Counted from the stretch's first letter, positions 37,971-47,371 are shown. The stretch is 64,000 nt of DNA from JBFHIJ01 sp963678775 (GCA_963678775.2 CAXXGR010000009.1:1-64000), one strand, 5' to 3'. Numbers and translations are program-made. Notes: a model not told the origin generated them from the letters alone.

Positions 37971-38420
37971 ATGGGATTGAAAATAGAAATAACCAGACTG
38001 AAAGATACATTTGAAGATTTACCTTTGCCTTCTTATAAGACTAGCGGTTCAGCAGGTATGGATGTATATGCTGCTATAGAGAACAGCATTATTTTGCACC
38101 CCGGGCACACCGTTTTAGTACCCACTAACTTGGCTATAGCTCTTCCTGAAGGATTTGAATGTCAAGTTCGATCAAGAAGTGGCTTAGCTCTAAAAAACGG
38201 CGTATTTGCCCTTAATGCTCCCGGCACTATTGACAGCGATTACAGAGGAGAAATAGGCGTTATACTTTCCAATTTTGCTAAAGAAGCCTTTACTATAAGA
38301 CGTGGCGATAGAATAGCTCAACTGGTTATTGCTCGTTATGAACAGGCAGAATGGAACATAGTGAACTCTTTGGAAGAGACAGAACGCGGCGCAGGTGGAT
38401 TTGGTAGTACCGGAGTTTAA
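37971..38420 (+). CDS. dut: dUTP pyrophosphatase
   Basis: The homotrimeric dUTPase hydrolyses dUTP to dUMP, keeping uracil out of DNA. All five motifs are present in 149 residues: SGSAGMDVYA (1), RSRSGLA (2), GTIDSDYRGEIGVIL (3), RGDRIAQLVI (4) and the flexible C-terminal RGAGGFGSTG (5). The length is standard. The start at 37971 follows AGAGACG. The gene ends before a hairpin shared with the convergent aminopeptidase gene. Confidence 0.97.
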   Translation: MGLKIEITRLKDTFEDLPLPSYKTSGSAGMDVYAAIENSIILHPGHTVLVPTNLAIALPEGFECQVRSRSGLALKNGVFALNAPGTIDSDYRGEIGVILSNFAKEAFTIRRGDRIAQLVIARYEQAEWNIVNSLEETERGAGGFGSTGV

Positions 38421-38432
38421 AGTAAATAATGA

Positions 38433-38470
38433 ATTGAAGTAGAGACACTAGACTGTGCCTCTACTTCAAT
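38433..38470. terminator. Hairpin between dut and the aminopeptidase gene
   Basis: ATTGAAGTAGAG and CTCTACTTCAAT form a perfect 12-bp stem with a 14-base loop, centred between two convergent stops. There is no clean T-run, but position and strength suggest bidirectional termination. Confidence 0.75.
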
Positions 38471-38481
38471 ATAAAACTAAA

Positions 38482-39918
38482 TTATGCTTTATAATTTTTA
38501 GCAAAATCAAATAGTAATCTCACGCCAACTCCTGTTCCGCCTTTTGTCCGATAGGCTTCATTTGAAGGCAAAAATGCAGGTCCGGCAATATCCAAATGTA
38601 TATAAGGATAATCAGTAAATTTCTCTAAGAATTTACCTGCTGTGATCGCACCGGCAAGCTTACCACCGATATTTTTCATATCTGCTATGTCAGATTTCAT
38701 CATTTCAAAATACTCATCCCAGAATGGAAACTCTGCTATCCTTTCATAAGTATTTTGACCACTGTCAATTAAAGCATTCATATATTTTCTATCTGCATTC
38801 CCCATAGCTACGACACCCAAAGTACCAACGGCAGCGTGAGCAGCTCCGGTCAGAGTAGCTACATCAATTATTAATTCCGGATCAAACTCTTTTGCATAGC
38901 TAATGGCATCGGCTAAAATCATTCGTCCTTCGGCATCAGTGTTAAGCACTTCTACAGTCATGCCATTGTGCATTTTCACTACGTCGCCCGGCACGTAAGC
39001 ATTCCCATCAGGTCTATTATCTGTAGCAGGAATTAGCGCTATTACTTTTACCGGAAGTTTAGCTTTTGCAATAGCATAGATGGCTCCAAAGACTGCAGCT
39101 CCTCCACCCATATCAGATTTCATTTCATCCATCGAGCCGGGAGTAGACTTCAAGCTCAAACCACCGGTGTCATATACCACGCCTTTACCTACCAATACTA
39201 TTGGCTTTTTATTCTTAGCATTATCCGGGCTATAAGAAAGAATAGAGAATGTAGGAGGATCTATACTGCCTTTATTTACAGCAAGTAAGCCGCCCATACC
39301 CAGCTCTTCAATTTTTGCTTTATTTAATATTTTTGTTTTAAATCCAGCATCTTCATCTCCCAGCTTTTTCATATCCATGGCAAATTGCACGGCATTCAGA
39401 TATGAAAGCGGTTCATTAATCATATCCCTTGCTAACAAAGTAGCATTAACAACAGCATTGATTTCAATCAAGTCCGTTTCTTCTATATCTTTATCCAATA
39501 GCTCTATCGTTTTCAAAACAGGAGTTATCTTTTCAAGATCTTTTGTAAAATATTTTACAAATTTGTAGGAAGCCAAAGCTAAGCCCTCTGCTACAGCTAA
39601 AATGGAGTCTTTTCTTCCATTAAAACCCTGAATAGCCACAGAGTCCATTTTTTCGGACTGAGCAGTAGCTGCAAAGCAAGCACCGGCTTTGCGAAGAGTT
39701 TCATTGCGTTTGTAATCGGCAGCGTCTTCGTCGATAATGATGAAAAGGAATTTGTCATAAAGATTGACAAGAATTTGCTTTTCATCAGCTTCGATTTTCT
39801 TTTGTACAAAAGCTAAACTTTTACCCTCCAGCCCAAGACTCTTTAAATCTATATTTTTACTGTCTATAACAATTAGATTTTTATCTGATACAGAATCAGT
39901 TTTTTTGAAAAAGTTCAT
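38482..39918 (-). CDS. pepA: Leucyl aminopeptidase, M17 family
   Basis: A 478-residue cytosolic di-zinc peptidase that removes N-terminal residues, typically as a hexamer. The C-terminal catalytic half carries VLVGKGVVYDTGGLSLKS, MKSDMGGGAAVFGAI and the diagnostic NTDAEGRMILADAISYA with its metal-binding Asp and Glu and catalytic Arg. DIADMKNIGGKLAGAITAGKFL and GPAFLPSNEAYRTKGGTGVGVR follow. The N-terminal 160 residues are divergent, as usual for the family. The gene is alone, divergent from the gcvT remnant. Confidence 0.95.
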   Translation of the reverse strand: MNFFKKTDSVSDKNLIVIDSKNIDLKSLGLEGKSLAFVQKKIEADEKQILVNLYDKFLFIIIDEDAADYKRNETLRKAGACFAATAQSEKMDSVAIQGFNGRKDSILAVAEGLALASYKFVKYFTKDLEKITPVLKTIELLDKDIEETDLIEINAVVNATLLARDMINEPLSYLNAVQFAMDMKKLGDEDAGFKTKILNKAKIEELGMGGLLAVNKGSIDPPTFSILSYSPDNAKNKKPIVLVGKGVVYDTGGLSLKSTPGSMDEMKSDMGGGAAVFGAIYAIAKAKLPVKVIALIPATDNRPDGNAYVPGDVVKMHNGMTVEVLNTDAEGRMILADAISYAKEFDPELIIDVATLTGAAHAAVGTLGVVAMGNADRKYMNALIDSGQNTYERIAEFPFWDEYFEMMKSDIADMKNIGGKLAGAITAGKFLEKFTDYPYIHLDIAGPAFLPSNEAYRTKGGTGVGVRLLFDFAKNYKA

Positions 39919-40076
39919 TTAATGCCTCGTATATAAAATTATATCATTCCAAAATTAAATTATAATACAGAGACGTTACAATAGACAACTACATTGTTTT
40001 TTGCTAAAAATGAACTTAAAGAAGAAGAATAAGAGGATAGTGTACAGAATAAACAATTTGCTCTAAAGGTTTGATT

Positions 40077-40114
40077 TTGGAGTGAAATCAAGGTAACTTT
40101 TAGACTTTTCACTC
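40077..40114. other. Stem-loop in the pepA/gcvT-remnant gap
   Basis: GGAGTGAAA and TTTTCACTCC can form a 9-bp stem around a loop of about 18 bases. It sits between divergent genes and may be an operator or leftover terminator; no T-run follows. Confidence 0.25.
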
Positions 40115-40164
40115 CTATTTCTCAAAATGTATGTATCTATACTTTTATCAAGTTAATATTCTTT

Positions 40165-40537
40165 ATGTCCATCAAAAAACCAGCAACGCGTCTTTGGATT
40201 ACTAAATTAGCGAAAGTAAAAGAAGATAAACCATACTGCAGATTAGTTGGCTTTATCTCTGATGCTAAAAGATTTATCCCTCGCTCTCACTACAAAATCT
40301 TTATTGATGGTGAAGAAGCAGGCTTTGTAACTAGTGGTAACCTTTCTCCTACTTTAGGCAAACCAATCGGCTTGGGTTATGTGCCTTGGGACAAACGAGA
40401 AGCAGGTACTAAAATTGAAATTGAAGCACGCGGAAAAAGATTCCCTGCTGAAATAGTAAAATTACCATTCGTAAAATTATCTACTTTATATAGATTTTAT
40501 TTAGCGCCAAAATTACTAAGTAGTTTTGGCGTTTTTT
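40165..40537 (+). pseudogene. gcvT: gcvT remnant (C-terminal domain of aminomethyltransferase)
   Basis: The frame encodes about 110 residues that match only the C-terminal beta-barrel domain of GcvT, the T protein of the glycine cleavage system: CRLVGFI, IPRSHYKIFIDGEEAGFVTS, GNLSPTLGKPIGLGYVPW and ARGKRFPAEIVKLPFVK. The full protein is about 360 residues, so the folate-binding N-terminal two thirds are missing. Upstream, LWITKLAK resembles the G-W-I-T-K-L element, but the usual following segment is deleted. No ribosome site precedes ATG 40165. The open frame continues to 40599 only by running through a terminator hairpin at 40505-40537 and into the convergent gene, so the original stop has been lost. 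I read this as a decayed gene. Confidence 0.65.
40505..40537 (+). terminator. Terminator after the gcvT remnant
   Basis: CGCCAAAATTAC and GTAGTTTTGGCG form a 12-bp stem with one mismatch and a three-base loop, followed by TTTTTT. It marks where the ancestral gene ended. Confidence 0.9.
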
Positions 40538-40550
40538 ATAAGTTTGTCAT

Positions 40551-41099
40551 TTATTTTAATTTAAATGTTAGCATTATTTTTTCAGCAATACTTGCATAAG
40601 ACTCATATTGCGACTCTTCACAAGTAAAGGTAAGCGTATAAGCTTTTTCATTTACCACTCTATAATGCTGAACCCATTTCAAATCTACCGGTCCTAATTT
40701 ACCTGTATACACCAATTTATGGTATTCACTGTCACCTTCAGTTACCCTTGTAGATTCGATTATCTTTCCGTCTGTTATCTTCTTTTCAATCTGCGTTTCA
40801 ACCAGCTTCATATAAGCATCCAGATCAAAATTGCTTCCTTCTAAGTTTTCTATACTCAAATGAATATTCTCACTAAAGAGGTCATCATCAGATGTCTCTT
40901 TTGCAAAAATCGAAATCCCTTTACCCTTTTTGCCATACTCAATTAGTTCAAATGTATCAGGATATTGAATCGAAAAATTAGAATCATCAAACAATTCCCA
41001 GTTTTCCGAGAACTCCAATGTATTTTTCTCCTCACTCTGCCCTAAAGCTACAAAACAGACAGTTAGCAAAGCTAAACCAACAAATAGCATATTTTTCAT
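40551..41099 (-). CDS. Secreted PsbP/DUF1795-like protein (182 aa)
   Basis: An exported protein with a signal peptide (FVGLALLTVCFVALG). The mature part has the PsbP/Mog1-like pattern of DUF1795/DcrB proteins: FSIQYPDTFEL near the start, then LSIENLEGSNFDLDAYMKLVETQ, the central KLVYTGKLGPVDLKWVQHY and AYTLTFTCEESQYESYASIAE with an ending LTFK. Function is unknown; relatives are small periplasmic proteins of many roles. It is monocistronic between the gcvT remnant (convergent) and the AAA ATPase gene. Confidence 0.65.
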   Translation of the reverse strand: MKNMLFVGLALLTVCFVALGQSEEKNTLEFSENWELFDDSNFSIQYPDTFELIEYGKKGKGISIFAKETSDDDLFSENIHLSIENLEGSNFDLDAYMKLVETQIEKKITDGKIIESTRVTEGDSEYHKLVYTGKLGPVDLKWVQHYRVVNEKAYTLTFTCEESQYESYASIAEKIMLTFKLK

Positions 41100-41209
41100 T
41101 GTAAAACACTTTTATCTAATAAATAAAATAATTAGCCGCAATGTATAGAATTTATAAACACCAAATTGGAAAAACATTCAAAACGCTATAATGTTTTGTT
41201 TTGCATTCA

Positions 41210-41249
41210 GTACAATTACAACATAAATTTGTACTATACATAGGACGTT
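41210..41249 (+). repeat. Direct repeat element, left of the AAA ATPase gene
   Basis: GTACAA (41210-41215) and TTTGTAC (41228-41234) form an inverted pair, followed six bases later by TAGGACGTT (41241-41249). The same order of elements recurs on the other side of the gene at 42450-42506. Confidence 0.45.
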
Positions 41250-41254
41250 ATTTT

Positions 41255-42442
41255 CTAATATAAAAATCCAAACATCCATAGAGGTATTTTGTTCTCAAAT
41301 CCAAATTCAATGTCATCACTCACCACGAATGAGTTATCTATCTCTCGAATCTGGTGTTTTTGCTTATTTTTTCCACCAATTTCAAATGTATATTTATCTG
41401 CTACCAAAAAATCAGATTTAGCTGATGAGCAAGTTTTGTACTTATGCTTTAATTGATTTAAAAAAAATGTTTCTCTAATATTACCTATCTCCGGCTTATC
41501 TGCTGACAGACTATAGCTTAAAGTGGAGTTGTTTAAATATATTTTCTCCGGCTTACTTAGACGAGTTATCCCTTTTTTATCGTCAAATAGCGTATTGATA
41601 AGTTCTGCTCTTTCAAGTATATTTATCATTTTCAAAACAGTTTCCCTATTCGTCTTCATCTTTTCTGCAAGTTTTGTAATATTAGGTTTGAATGGCACAC
41701 TATCAGATATAATTGCTAATAATTTTTTAGCTTTAAGAACTGTCTCATAGCTAAACTTTTCAATCAGCTGTATATCATTTTCAATAATTATGTTTATAAT
41801 ATTATCCAATTTTATGGGAACCATATCAGGTGATTCTATAAAAAACGGATATGCCCCATATTTTAAATAATTTTTGAAATGCTTTACCGGAAGAATCTTT
41901 TGATTAATATCATGAGCTATTTTTATGTGCCCCTCCAATATTTGCTCCAATGAAAGGACAGGAAATTCAATATTCTCACTAAGCATCAGATACTCCCGAA
42001 AAGACATTGTCAGCATTCTGTATAGTATCATCCTTCTGCTTAAATCAGCATTACCCTTGTAAATTTCAAGTATTGAAGAACCCGAAACAACTATTTTCAG
42101 TTCAGGATAAAAGTCATATATGTTTTTTAACTCAGTCGACCAATTAGGATATTTATGCACTTCATCCAAGTACAAATATTTACCACCACGCATCACGAAA
42201 TCATCCACTAAGTCACTCAGCTTATTTTCGGTAAAGTATATATCGTCTAAAGTGATATATATGCTTTCGTCAATTGGTAATTTTGACAGCATTTGAAGCA
42301 TCATAGTAGTTTTTCCACTACCTCTGCTTCCAAGAATGCAAATTAATCTAGCATCCTCATTTATTTCGTGAGTAAGGGATCTCTCAAAACTGGTATTCAG
42401 CTGCTTAAGTCGCCTTAGATATTTAGAATGTAATTTTTCCAT
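41255..42442 (-). CDS. AAA_14/DUF4143 ATP-binding protein
   Basis: A 395-residue cytosolic P-loop ATPase of a family widespread in Bacteroidota, archaea and other anaerobes. Walker A is GSRGSGKTTM (about 34-43) and Walker B is YLYLDEVHKYPNW (about 90-102), with sensor GSSILEIYKG and the MSFREYL element. A winged-helix stretch (KLAEKMKTNRETVLKMINIL) leads into the DUF4143 nuclease-like C-terminus (DFLVADKYTFEIGGKNK, containing D, E and K of a PD-(D/E)xK-like core). The true role is unknown; defence or mobile-element roles have been discussed. A 22-bp palindrome overlaps its promoter zone and repeated motifs flank it. Confidence 0.85.
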   Translation of the reverse strand: MEKLHSKYLRRLKQLNTSFERSLTHEINEDARLICILGSRGSGKTTMMLQMLSKLPIDESIYITLDDIYFTENKLSDLVDDFVMRGGKYLYLDEVHKYPNWSTELKNIYDFYPELKIVVSGSSILEIYKGNADLSRRMILYRMLTMSFREYLMLSENIEFPVLSLEQILEGHIKIAHDINQKILPVKHFKNYLKYGAYPFFIESPDMVPIKLDNIINIIIENDIQLIEKFSYETVLKAKKLLAIISDSVPFKPNITKLAEKMKTNRETVLKMINILERAELINTLFDDKKGITRLSKPEKIYLNNSTLSYSLSADKPEIGNIRETFFLNQLKHKYKTCSSAKSDFLVADKYTFEIGGKNKQKHQIREIDNSFVVSDDIEFGFENKIPLWMFGFLY

Positions 42443-42449
42443 ATCATTT

Positions 42450-42475
42450 TTTGTATTTTATAAAGTACAAATATA
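42450..42475 (-). promoter_or_regulatory. 22-bp palindrome over a candidate -7 box of the AAA gene
   Basis: TTTGTATTTTATAAAGTACAAA (in two halves: TTTGTATTTTA and TAAAGTACAAA) is a near-perfect palindrome, 8-29 bp before the AAA gene start. On the minus strand TATATTTG (42468-42475) fits TAnnTTTG and overlaps it. This looks like an operator over a promoter, consistent with autoregulation, but the regulator is unknown. Confidence 0.45.
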
Positions 42476-42480
42476 AACAA

Positions 42481-42506
42481 AAAACGTCCTATATCTAGGA
42501 CGTTTT
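42481..42506 (-). terminator. Terminator at the end of the VIT operon
   Basis: AAAACGTCCTA and TAGGACGTTTT form a perfect 11-bp stem with a four-base loop, followed on the minus strand by more T. It lies 30 bp after the stop of the last VIT gene. Its TAGGACGTT half also occurs at 41241-41249. Confidence 0.85.
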
Positions 42507-42535
42507 GTAAGGATAATATTTTAAAAAATAGAATT

Positions 42536-45500
42536 CTACTCTATCTCTATTTCACCCAAATCAACTTCGCCGTGGTCTATCTCAATTTTTATAACATTTT
42601 CCTGCATTTGCTGATTAGGTCTGCCGTAGTTTGTATAGATTTTACAGCGGACTTGCGGATCAATACTTGATTTCTGTCTGCGGTTTGAGTAATAGTTAGC
42701 ACGGATTTTGTATTTGCCCGGCGTAGCTTTTTTGATCATATATACTTCAGGGCCATAGCCTCGTCTCATATCTTGACTTAGAAAACCGCCGTTTTTGGTA
42801 TATCTGTGGCTGTAGAAACATTTTGTGTTATCAGGTTCAATCACCCACAAATCGACGTCTGTCTCGTCCATTGCCCAAGTAATTTCTATTCTCAGGTCAA
42901 CCGGTGTTTTGAATATGTATTCCGGTTCGTATTTGGAGATGTCTATTTCGCCTTTGTGCTCGTCCAAAAGTGTGTTAAACTCAGTAATTAGAGTGCTTCT
43001 TATCCCCGAAAATTCCCAGGCAATATCACTTGTAAATAAGTTATATAGCGAATCGGCTGCTGCCTGATATTCTCCCGACTTAGCGAGGCAGAGAGCATAA
43101 TCGCGGAAGCTTTGTGGCTCTTCGTTGCGGATTTTGAGGATATGCTGATAAATGCTTTTCGCAAATGTATATTCCTTATGTTCCATCATAAAGCCGGCAA
43201 CGCGTCTCAAATTCTCATGGTCTTCGAGATTAATTTCTGCCAGATTGGAAATAACTCGGCAAGCCTCTTTGATTTTCCCGTTCTTCTCAAACACTTTTGC
43301 AGCATCAAAGAAGAATGCCGGATTCATCTGATTATCTTCTCGAAGCTCAAAGTAAGTATCTTCAAGCTCGCCAAGCCCAACAGAACTTAGCTCTTTATAA
43401 TATTCTTTTGAGGATTGGTACTCTTCAGTAGTAACAACTGCATTAGCAGATGGTTCTTGGTCATCAGGAAAATTTTTGCTTCCGCCTATTCCCATACCAC
43501 CCGTAAATCTATTACTCATATCCATTCCTTCAACAAGGATTTGGGTGTCAGCTCCTCTTGCACCTCTTATGCTTACACTTCCATCGGTATTTGTCACTTT
43601 TGCTCTGTCTGACATTACTACAACATTTGATGTTCTTGATACTCTAGGTTGCATCACTATCTTAAAATTATTTTCTATTGCTGTATTGATTTGCATTATT
43701 TGCTCAGCTTTTGCAACATGAGTGACTCTCAACATATATATCCCAAGAGGAAGTTTATTAATGATAAACTTACCATTCGGTTTTGTCTTTGCTCCTTTTT
43801 TAGTACCCAATAACATTACTGTTGCACCGGGCAACGGTTTCCCATTTTCGTCAACAACAGTTCCCTTTAAATTATATTTTGATAGCTGTAAATAAGCTGA
43901 ACAATTTTTTATCTCATATTTAATCTTATCACTCAAATACTTAGAATGTATTTTTGGGGTGTTGAAGGTTAAAAAATTGTTTTGATAGTTTTCAAGTTTT
44001 TGATGCGGAATAGTATATTTGAATTGTTTCTCTTTTGCATCAAAAGTTAACTCTCCTTCAGCTTCATTGTTGAATATAACTGTACTGTCTATAAATGAGA
44101 ATTTTACTGTGATTGAGTCAATCTCAGTCATGTCATTGTCTGCTAAATCCTTCTCAGAGTAGTAGATATATTGTGATTCTGTATAATTATAATATCTATG
44201 TTTAGTTGTTAGAATTTTGGCACTATATCTAAAATTATTAGAATATAAAAATACTGAATCTATAGTGAAATGATTGTTGTTATATTGACCTCGCGGATTT
44301 AGTCCGATGCGCAATGCGTTGTCTTCTACAGTTTTTAACCCTGGACTTATATTTTCAATAGGTATTACTTCTAATAATTCTTCGGTATTTTGTTCTCCCA
44401 ATTGCCAATTTTTACGGTATAGTTCTTTATTTCGATTTATCAAATGTTGAGTAGTAAGATTGCCAAGATAATCTTTGTCAATAATCATTGCTATGTTTTT
44501 GAACAGATAAACCTTTGAATAATCTAAAGAGGTACTGTCTTTGGCAATTTTGATTGCAATATTACCACCAATATTTGCTATTTGATTTCTAAATTTATCT
44601 CTTATTTTATCCTTATTTGTACTGTAAGGTAGAGAGGAAACAAAATACAAGCCATCCAGTTGTAAATGAGTTCTATTGATAAGTCTGATTTGAGATTGTC
44701 CACGTAGCCAGTTTTCCCAGTAAGTTTGTTTATTGTTAAAATTTGATGTATAATGTTTGTTCTCTAACAGCATTTTATTGCTATCTAATTGACTGGAATT
44801 ATCATAGAAATATTTATAATGTGATATATCATAGTTGTAGATACTGTCGTTGATTTTATTATTAAATTTATCATTCCAAGACATATCAAAGTATTTGAAA
44901 TGTACTTGATTCAAATCTTTATATTCTGGAAGTAAAGAGTCTAAGTCAATCGTTGTAAACAGATCGTCAGAAGGATACTTTTCTAAATCGGATATTGATG
45001 AACGGAATATTCTATCCAATTTATCTTCATACGAAATCCATTTCTTTAATTGGAAAAGATTTTCTTCAGCTAAATAATATCCTCCTTCTTTAAGAATATA
45101 CAGTTTATTGTAAAACTGGTCTAAATCTTTGGTTTCTATTTCAATTGTCAATCTCGAGTTGCTATCAAGTTTTATATTCCTGAGATTTTTATATGTATTT
45201 GCCAAGCCAAACTCATAGTGATAGGATGAATTAGCCTCAAATACTAATTTTTTCATTCCATTAAACGAATTATTGTGGACTCTAAAATTGTTGACATGTA
45301 TATTGCCATACTTGCCAAGCCCATAATTAGAGATGTATCGCTTCATCAAAAAGGAAGTGTCTTCTGTAACTATTTTGTTGAAAGGTAGGCTTTTATAAAA
45401 TCTACTATCATCATAATCTTCATCAACATTATTGAGAACAGTATAGTTTAAGTAGCCATTTTTTCTAAAATCAAATTGCGGGAAGTGCTCTTTCAAGTTG

Positions 45501-47371
45501 ATTACATAATAAGGGATAGAATCATTCATAAAATCTATATTTTTAACCAACTCTCCAACTTTTTTATCCATCAAGTTATAACATGAATCTAAATACTCGA
45601 TTTGGCTATAATCTATGTTTGACCATGTTTTTAATTCATTGACATAGCGAAGAACACTGTTTTTAAGAGCCTCTACATATCTTAAACTATCCGCAACATG
45701 ATCTCTGTTTCTTACATAATAAGACCTTTCATAACGCGCTTTCACTGAATCATACTCCTCTCTCAACTCGTCAGGTGGCTCTATCTTATACCAATAATAA
45801 TCCCTGGCTGTCTCTAAAACTATCAATGAAGTAAAAGCTGTAACTAAAGAGTATTGCTTAGCAAGATTAGTTATCTCAACTTCGTTTTGTTTTTGATTTA
45901 GATTTAAATCTGCCAGTTTTTGTTTCGCCCAGATTTTGTGCAGGATTCCGGAGTTTGTGCAGTTTGCTTCTGTTATGTTGATTGGGATTGTCTTTGCTAC
46001 TTTATTTCCATATCCAAATTTTAGCTTTATTTGCGAGCTTGATTGAAGCTTACCGGAAATATTTATATTACCTTTAACTACTTCATTTTTGGGATATACT
46101 TGGCTTGCTGCGCCTTCTATTCCCATGAAATATGGGAAGTTGTAAGTAAGCAGATTTAAAGCACTCTGAGTATTCTCATCTATCAGATTTATATATTTGC
46201 CACCTGTTTTTTGCGCTAGTTTGCGGCACACATCGTGATCTGATATTGATGAACTATTGATTATGTACATCGGCTTTTCTGTCTCGCCAAATCCACCTTC
46301 ACCGATATTGTCAATACCGTCGGAGAAAATGAAGATCTCTTCTCCTCGTAGCTTGCTTATGTCGACTGAGCTGTAGTTAGTAGCGCCGTCTATTCTAAGT
46401 CCTTTGATGTTTGCTTTGAGTTCAGCGAAGTCAACATTTTGGAAATAGCTTGGTTCATCGGCATATAAGCTGAATGGAACTAGTTCAACATTACATTTGT
46501 TATATTCCAGATATTCTTCTAATAGCTCTAAATCTTTCTTTATATCTGAATTTAATCGTGAAGCTGAGATGTCCCATAATATGCTAATAGTCTGTGGTTT
46601 TTCTTTTTGCTGGAGCATCATATCAGGATTTAGAGAAATACGGAAGAAGTCTTCGTTATTATATGTTTCCAGCTGAACGCTCTGTTCGCCGAAATAAGGA
46701 ATGATAAATTCGTAAAGCTCTTTTGCCTTATAGTCAGTGTATTCAGATAGCAGTGTATAAGAATCGGTTTTATGACGGAATTTAGAGCTATTAGTACTAT
46801 TATTTATTGGCTCTGCAAAATCTGAATATATTGTTGCTTTGAAGCTGAATTCATCAAGTTTGTTTGGCATATCCAAAGGCAATGAATATCTCAAGCCATC
46901 CGGTGTTACTTTTAATTCTTCTTCATAAGCTATGACTATATGCTTTTCATGTTCCGGCAACAAAGGGTAAACTCGAGATCGGAAGTTGCTGCCTCGAGTC
47001 ACTTCAAGTAAACCCGGATCAACTCTGCGCTTTACTATTTTTTCGAATGTTTGGCGGCCTTTATCTTTTTCAACAATTACGCCTTCGCGCAGCTTCTTAT
47101 TTACATCCATTGCAAACCTTGACACAATTACACCTTCTGCCAGTGGAAAGTCTAACTGCCCTTCAAGCGTGCGTTTGTTTGGATTATAGAAATGAATATC
47201 AAAAGTAGTAATCGCCAGCGATCCTACAATTTTAACATCTACTTTTGCTCTTTTAATCGGCAAGGTAAAGTCTTTTTCTGCTTCTGTAACTGTTATTGAA
47301 GGCATACCTGTTTGCGAAAAAGCAGGCATTGCCATGAACATCATAACTATCAATATTTTTATCGTTTTCAT
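42536..47371 (-). CDS. Giant VIT-VWA surface protein, paralogue A (1611 aa)
   Basis: Order of parts: signal peptide (1-20, ending AMPAFS); VIT (inter-alpha-trypsin inhibitor-type) domain (about 21-150); VWA domain (about 258-430) with MIDAS DISAS, T in GATNYSS and FSDGIDN; a divergent region (about 544-1160) with three modules of about 185 residues; CarboxypepD-regulatory-like domain (1165-1245, VVDENGKPLPGATVMLLG); a TonB-plug-like piece (SIRGARGADTQILVEGMDMS, about 1260); helical repeats (about 1327-1450); DUF2135-like C-terminus (1489-1611, DETDVDLWVIEPD). ATG 47371 is chosen because it matches paralogue C. It is last in a minus-strand operon, 27 bp after B. No sorting domain or barrel is seen. 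Probably periplasmic or surface; role unknown. Confidence 0.85.
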   Translation of the reverse strand: MKTIKILIVMMFMAMPAFSQTGMPSITVTEAEKDFTLPIKRAKVDVKIVGSLAITTFDIHFYNPNKRTLEGQLDFPLAEGVIVSRFAMDVNKKLREGVIVEKDKGRQTFEKIVKRRVDPGLLEVTRGSNFRSRVYPLLPEHEKHIVIAYEEELKVTPDGLRYSLPLDMPNKLDEFSFKATIYSDFAEPINNSTNSSKFRHKTDSYTLLSEYTDYKAKELYEFIIPYFGEQSVQLETYNNEDFFRISLNPDMMLQQKEKPQTISILWDISASRLNSDIKKDLELLEEYLEYNKCNVELVPFSLYADEPSYFQNVDFAELKANIKGLRIDGATNYSSVDISKLRGEEIFIFSDGIDNIGEGGFGETEKPMYIINSSSISDHDVCRKLAQKTGGKYINLIDENTQSALNLLTYNFPYFMGIEGAASQVYPKNEVVKGNINISGKLQSSSQIKLKFGYGNKVAKTIPINITEANCTNSGILHKIWAKQKLADLNLNQKQNEVEITNLAKQYSLVTAFTSLIVLETARDYYWYKIEPPDELREEYDSVKARYERSYYVRNRDHVADSLRYVEALKNSVLRYVNELKTWSNIDYSQIEYLDSCYNLMDKKVGELVKNIDFMNDSIPYYVINLKEHFPQFDFRKNGYLNYTVLNNVDEDYDDSRFYKSLPFNKIVTEDTSFLMKRYISNYGLGKYGNIHVNNFRVHNNSFNGMKKLVFEANSSYHYEFGLANTYKNLRNIKLDSNSRLTIEIETKDLDQFYNKLYILKEGGYYLAEENLFQLKKWISYEDKLDRIFRSSISDLEKYPSDDLFTTIDLDSLLPEYKDLNQVHFKYFDMSWNDKFNNKINDSIYNYDISHYKYFYDNSSQLDSNKMLLENKHYTSNFNNKQTYWENWLRGQSQIRLINRTHLQLDGLYFVSSLPYSTNKDKIRDKFRNQIANIGGNIAIKIAKDSTSLDYSKVYLFKNIAMIIDKDYLGNLTTQHLINRNKELYRKNWQLGEQNTEELLEVIPIENISPGLKTVEDNALRIGLNPRGQYNNNHFTIDSVFLYSNNFRYSAKILTTKHRYYNYTESQYIYYSEKDLADNDMTEIDSITVKFSFIDSTVIFNNEAEGELTFDAKEKQFKYTIPHQKLENYQNNFLTFNTPKIHSKYLSDKIKYEIKNCSAYLQLSKYNLKGTVVDENGKPLPGATVMLLGTKKGAKTKPNGKFIINKLPLGIYMLRVTHVAKAEQIMQINTAIENNFKIVMQPRVSRTSNVVVMSDRAKVTNTDGSVSIRGARGADTQILVEGMDMSNRFTGGMGIGGSKNFPDDQEPSANAVVTTEEYQSSKEYYKELSSVGLGELEDTYFELREDNQMNPAFFFDAAKVFEKNGKIKEACRVISNLAEINLEDHENLRRVAGFMMEHKEYTFAKSIYQHILKIRNEEPQSFRDYALCLAKSGEYQAAADSLYNLFTSDIAWEFSGIRSTLITEFNTLLDEHKGEIDISKYEPEYIFKTPVDLRIEITWAMDETDVDLWVIEPDNTKCFYSHRYTKNGGFLSQDMRRGYGPEVYMIKKATPGKYKIRANYYSNRRQKSSIDPQVRCKIYTNYGRPNQQMQENVIKIEIDHGEVDLGEIEIE
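45771..45916 (-). repeat. 146-bp block identical between paralogues A and B
   Basis: It is identical by eye to 50571-50716, while paralogue C differs at many third-codon positions over the same part (around 54450-54600). It encodes the segment ending the VWA-side domain (TAFTSLIVLETARDYYWYK). Confidence 0.95.
47265..47365 (-). repeat. 101-bp block identical between paralogues A and C
   Basis: It is identical by eye to 55943-56043 and covers the signal peptide and first VIT strand, while B differs at several positions (around 52065-52165). Confidence 0.95.

Noticed and set aside
40538..40599. C-terminal extension of the gcvT remnant frame
   Set aside because: It runs through a terminator hairpin and overlaps the convergent gene; the residues match nothing in GcvT.
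42440..42506. Terminal inverted repeats of an insertion sequence around the AAA gene
   Set aside because: The motifs are short and lie in the same order on both sides, not as inverted ends, and no transposase is present.
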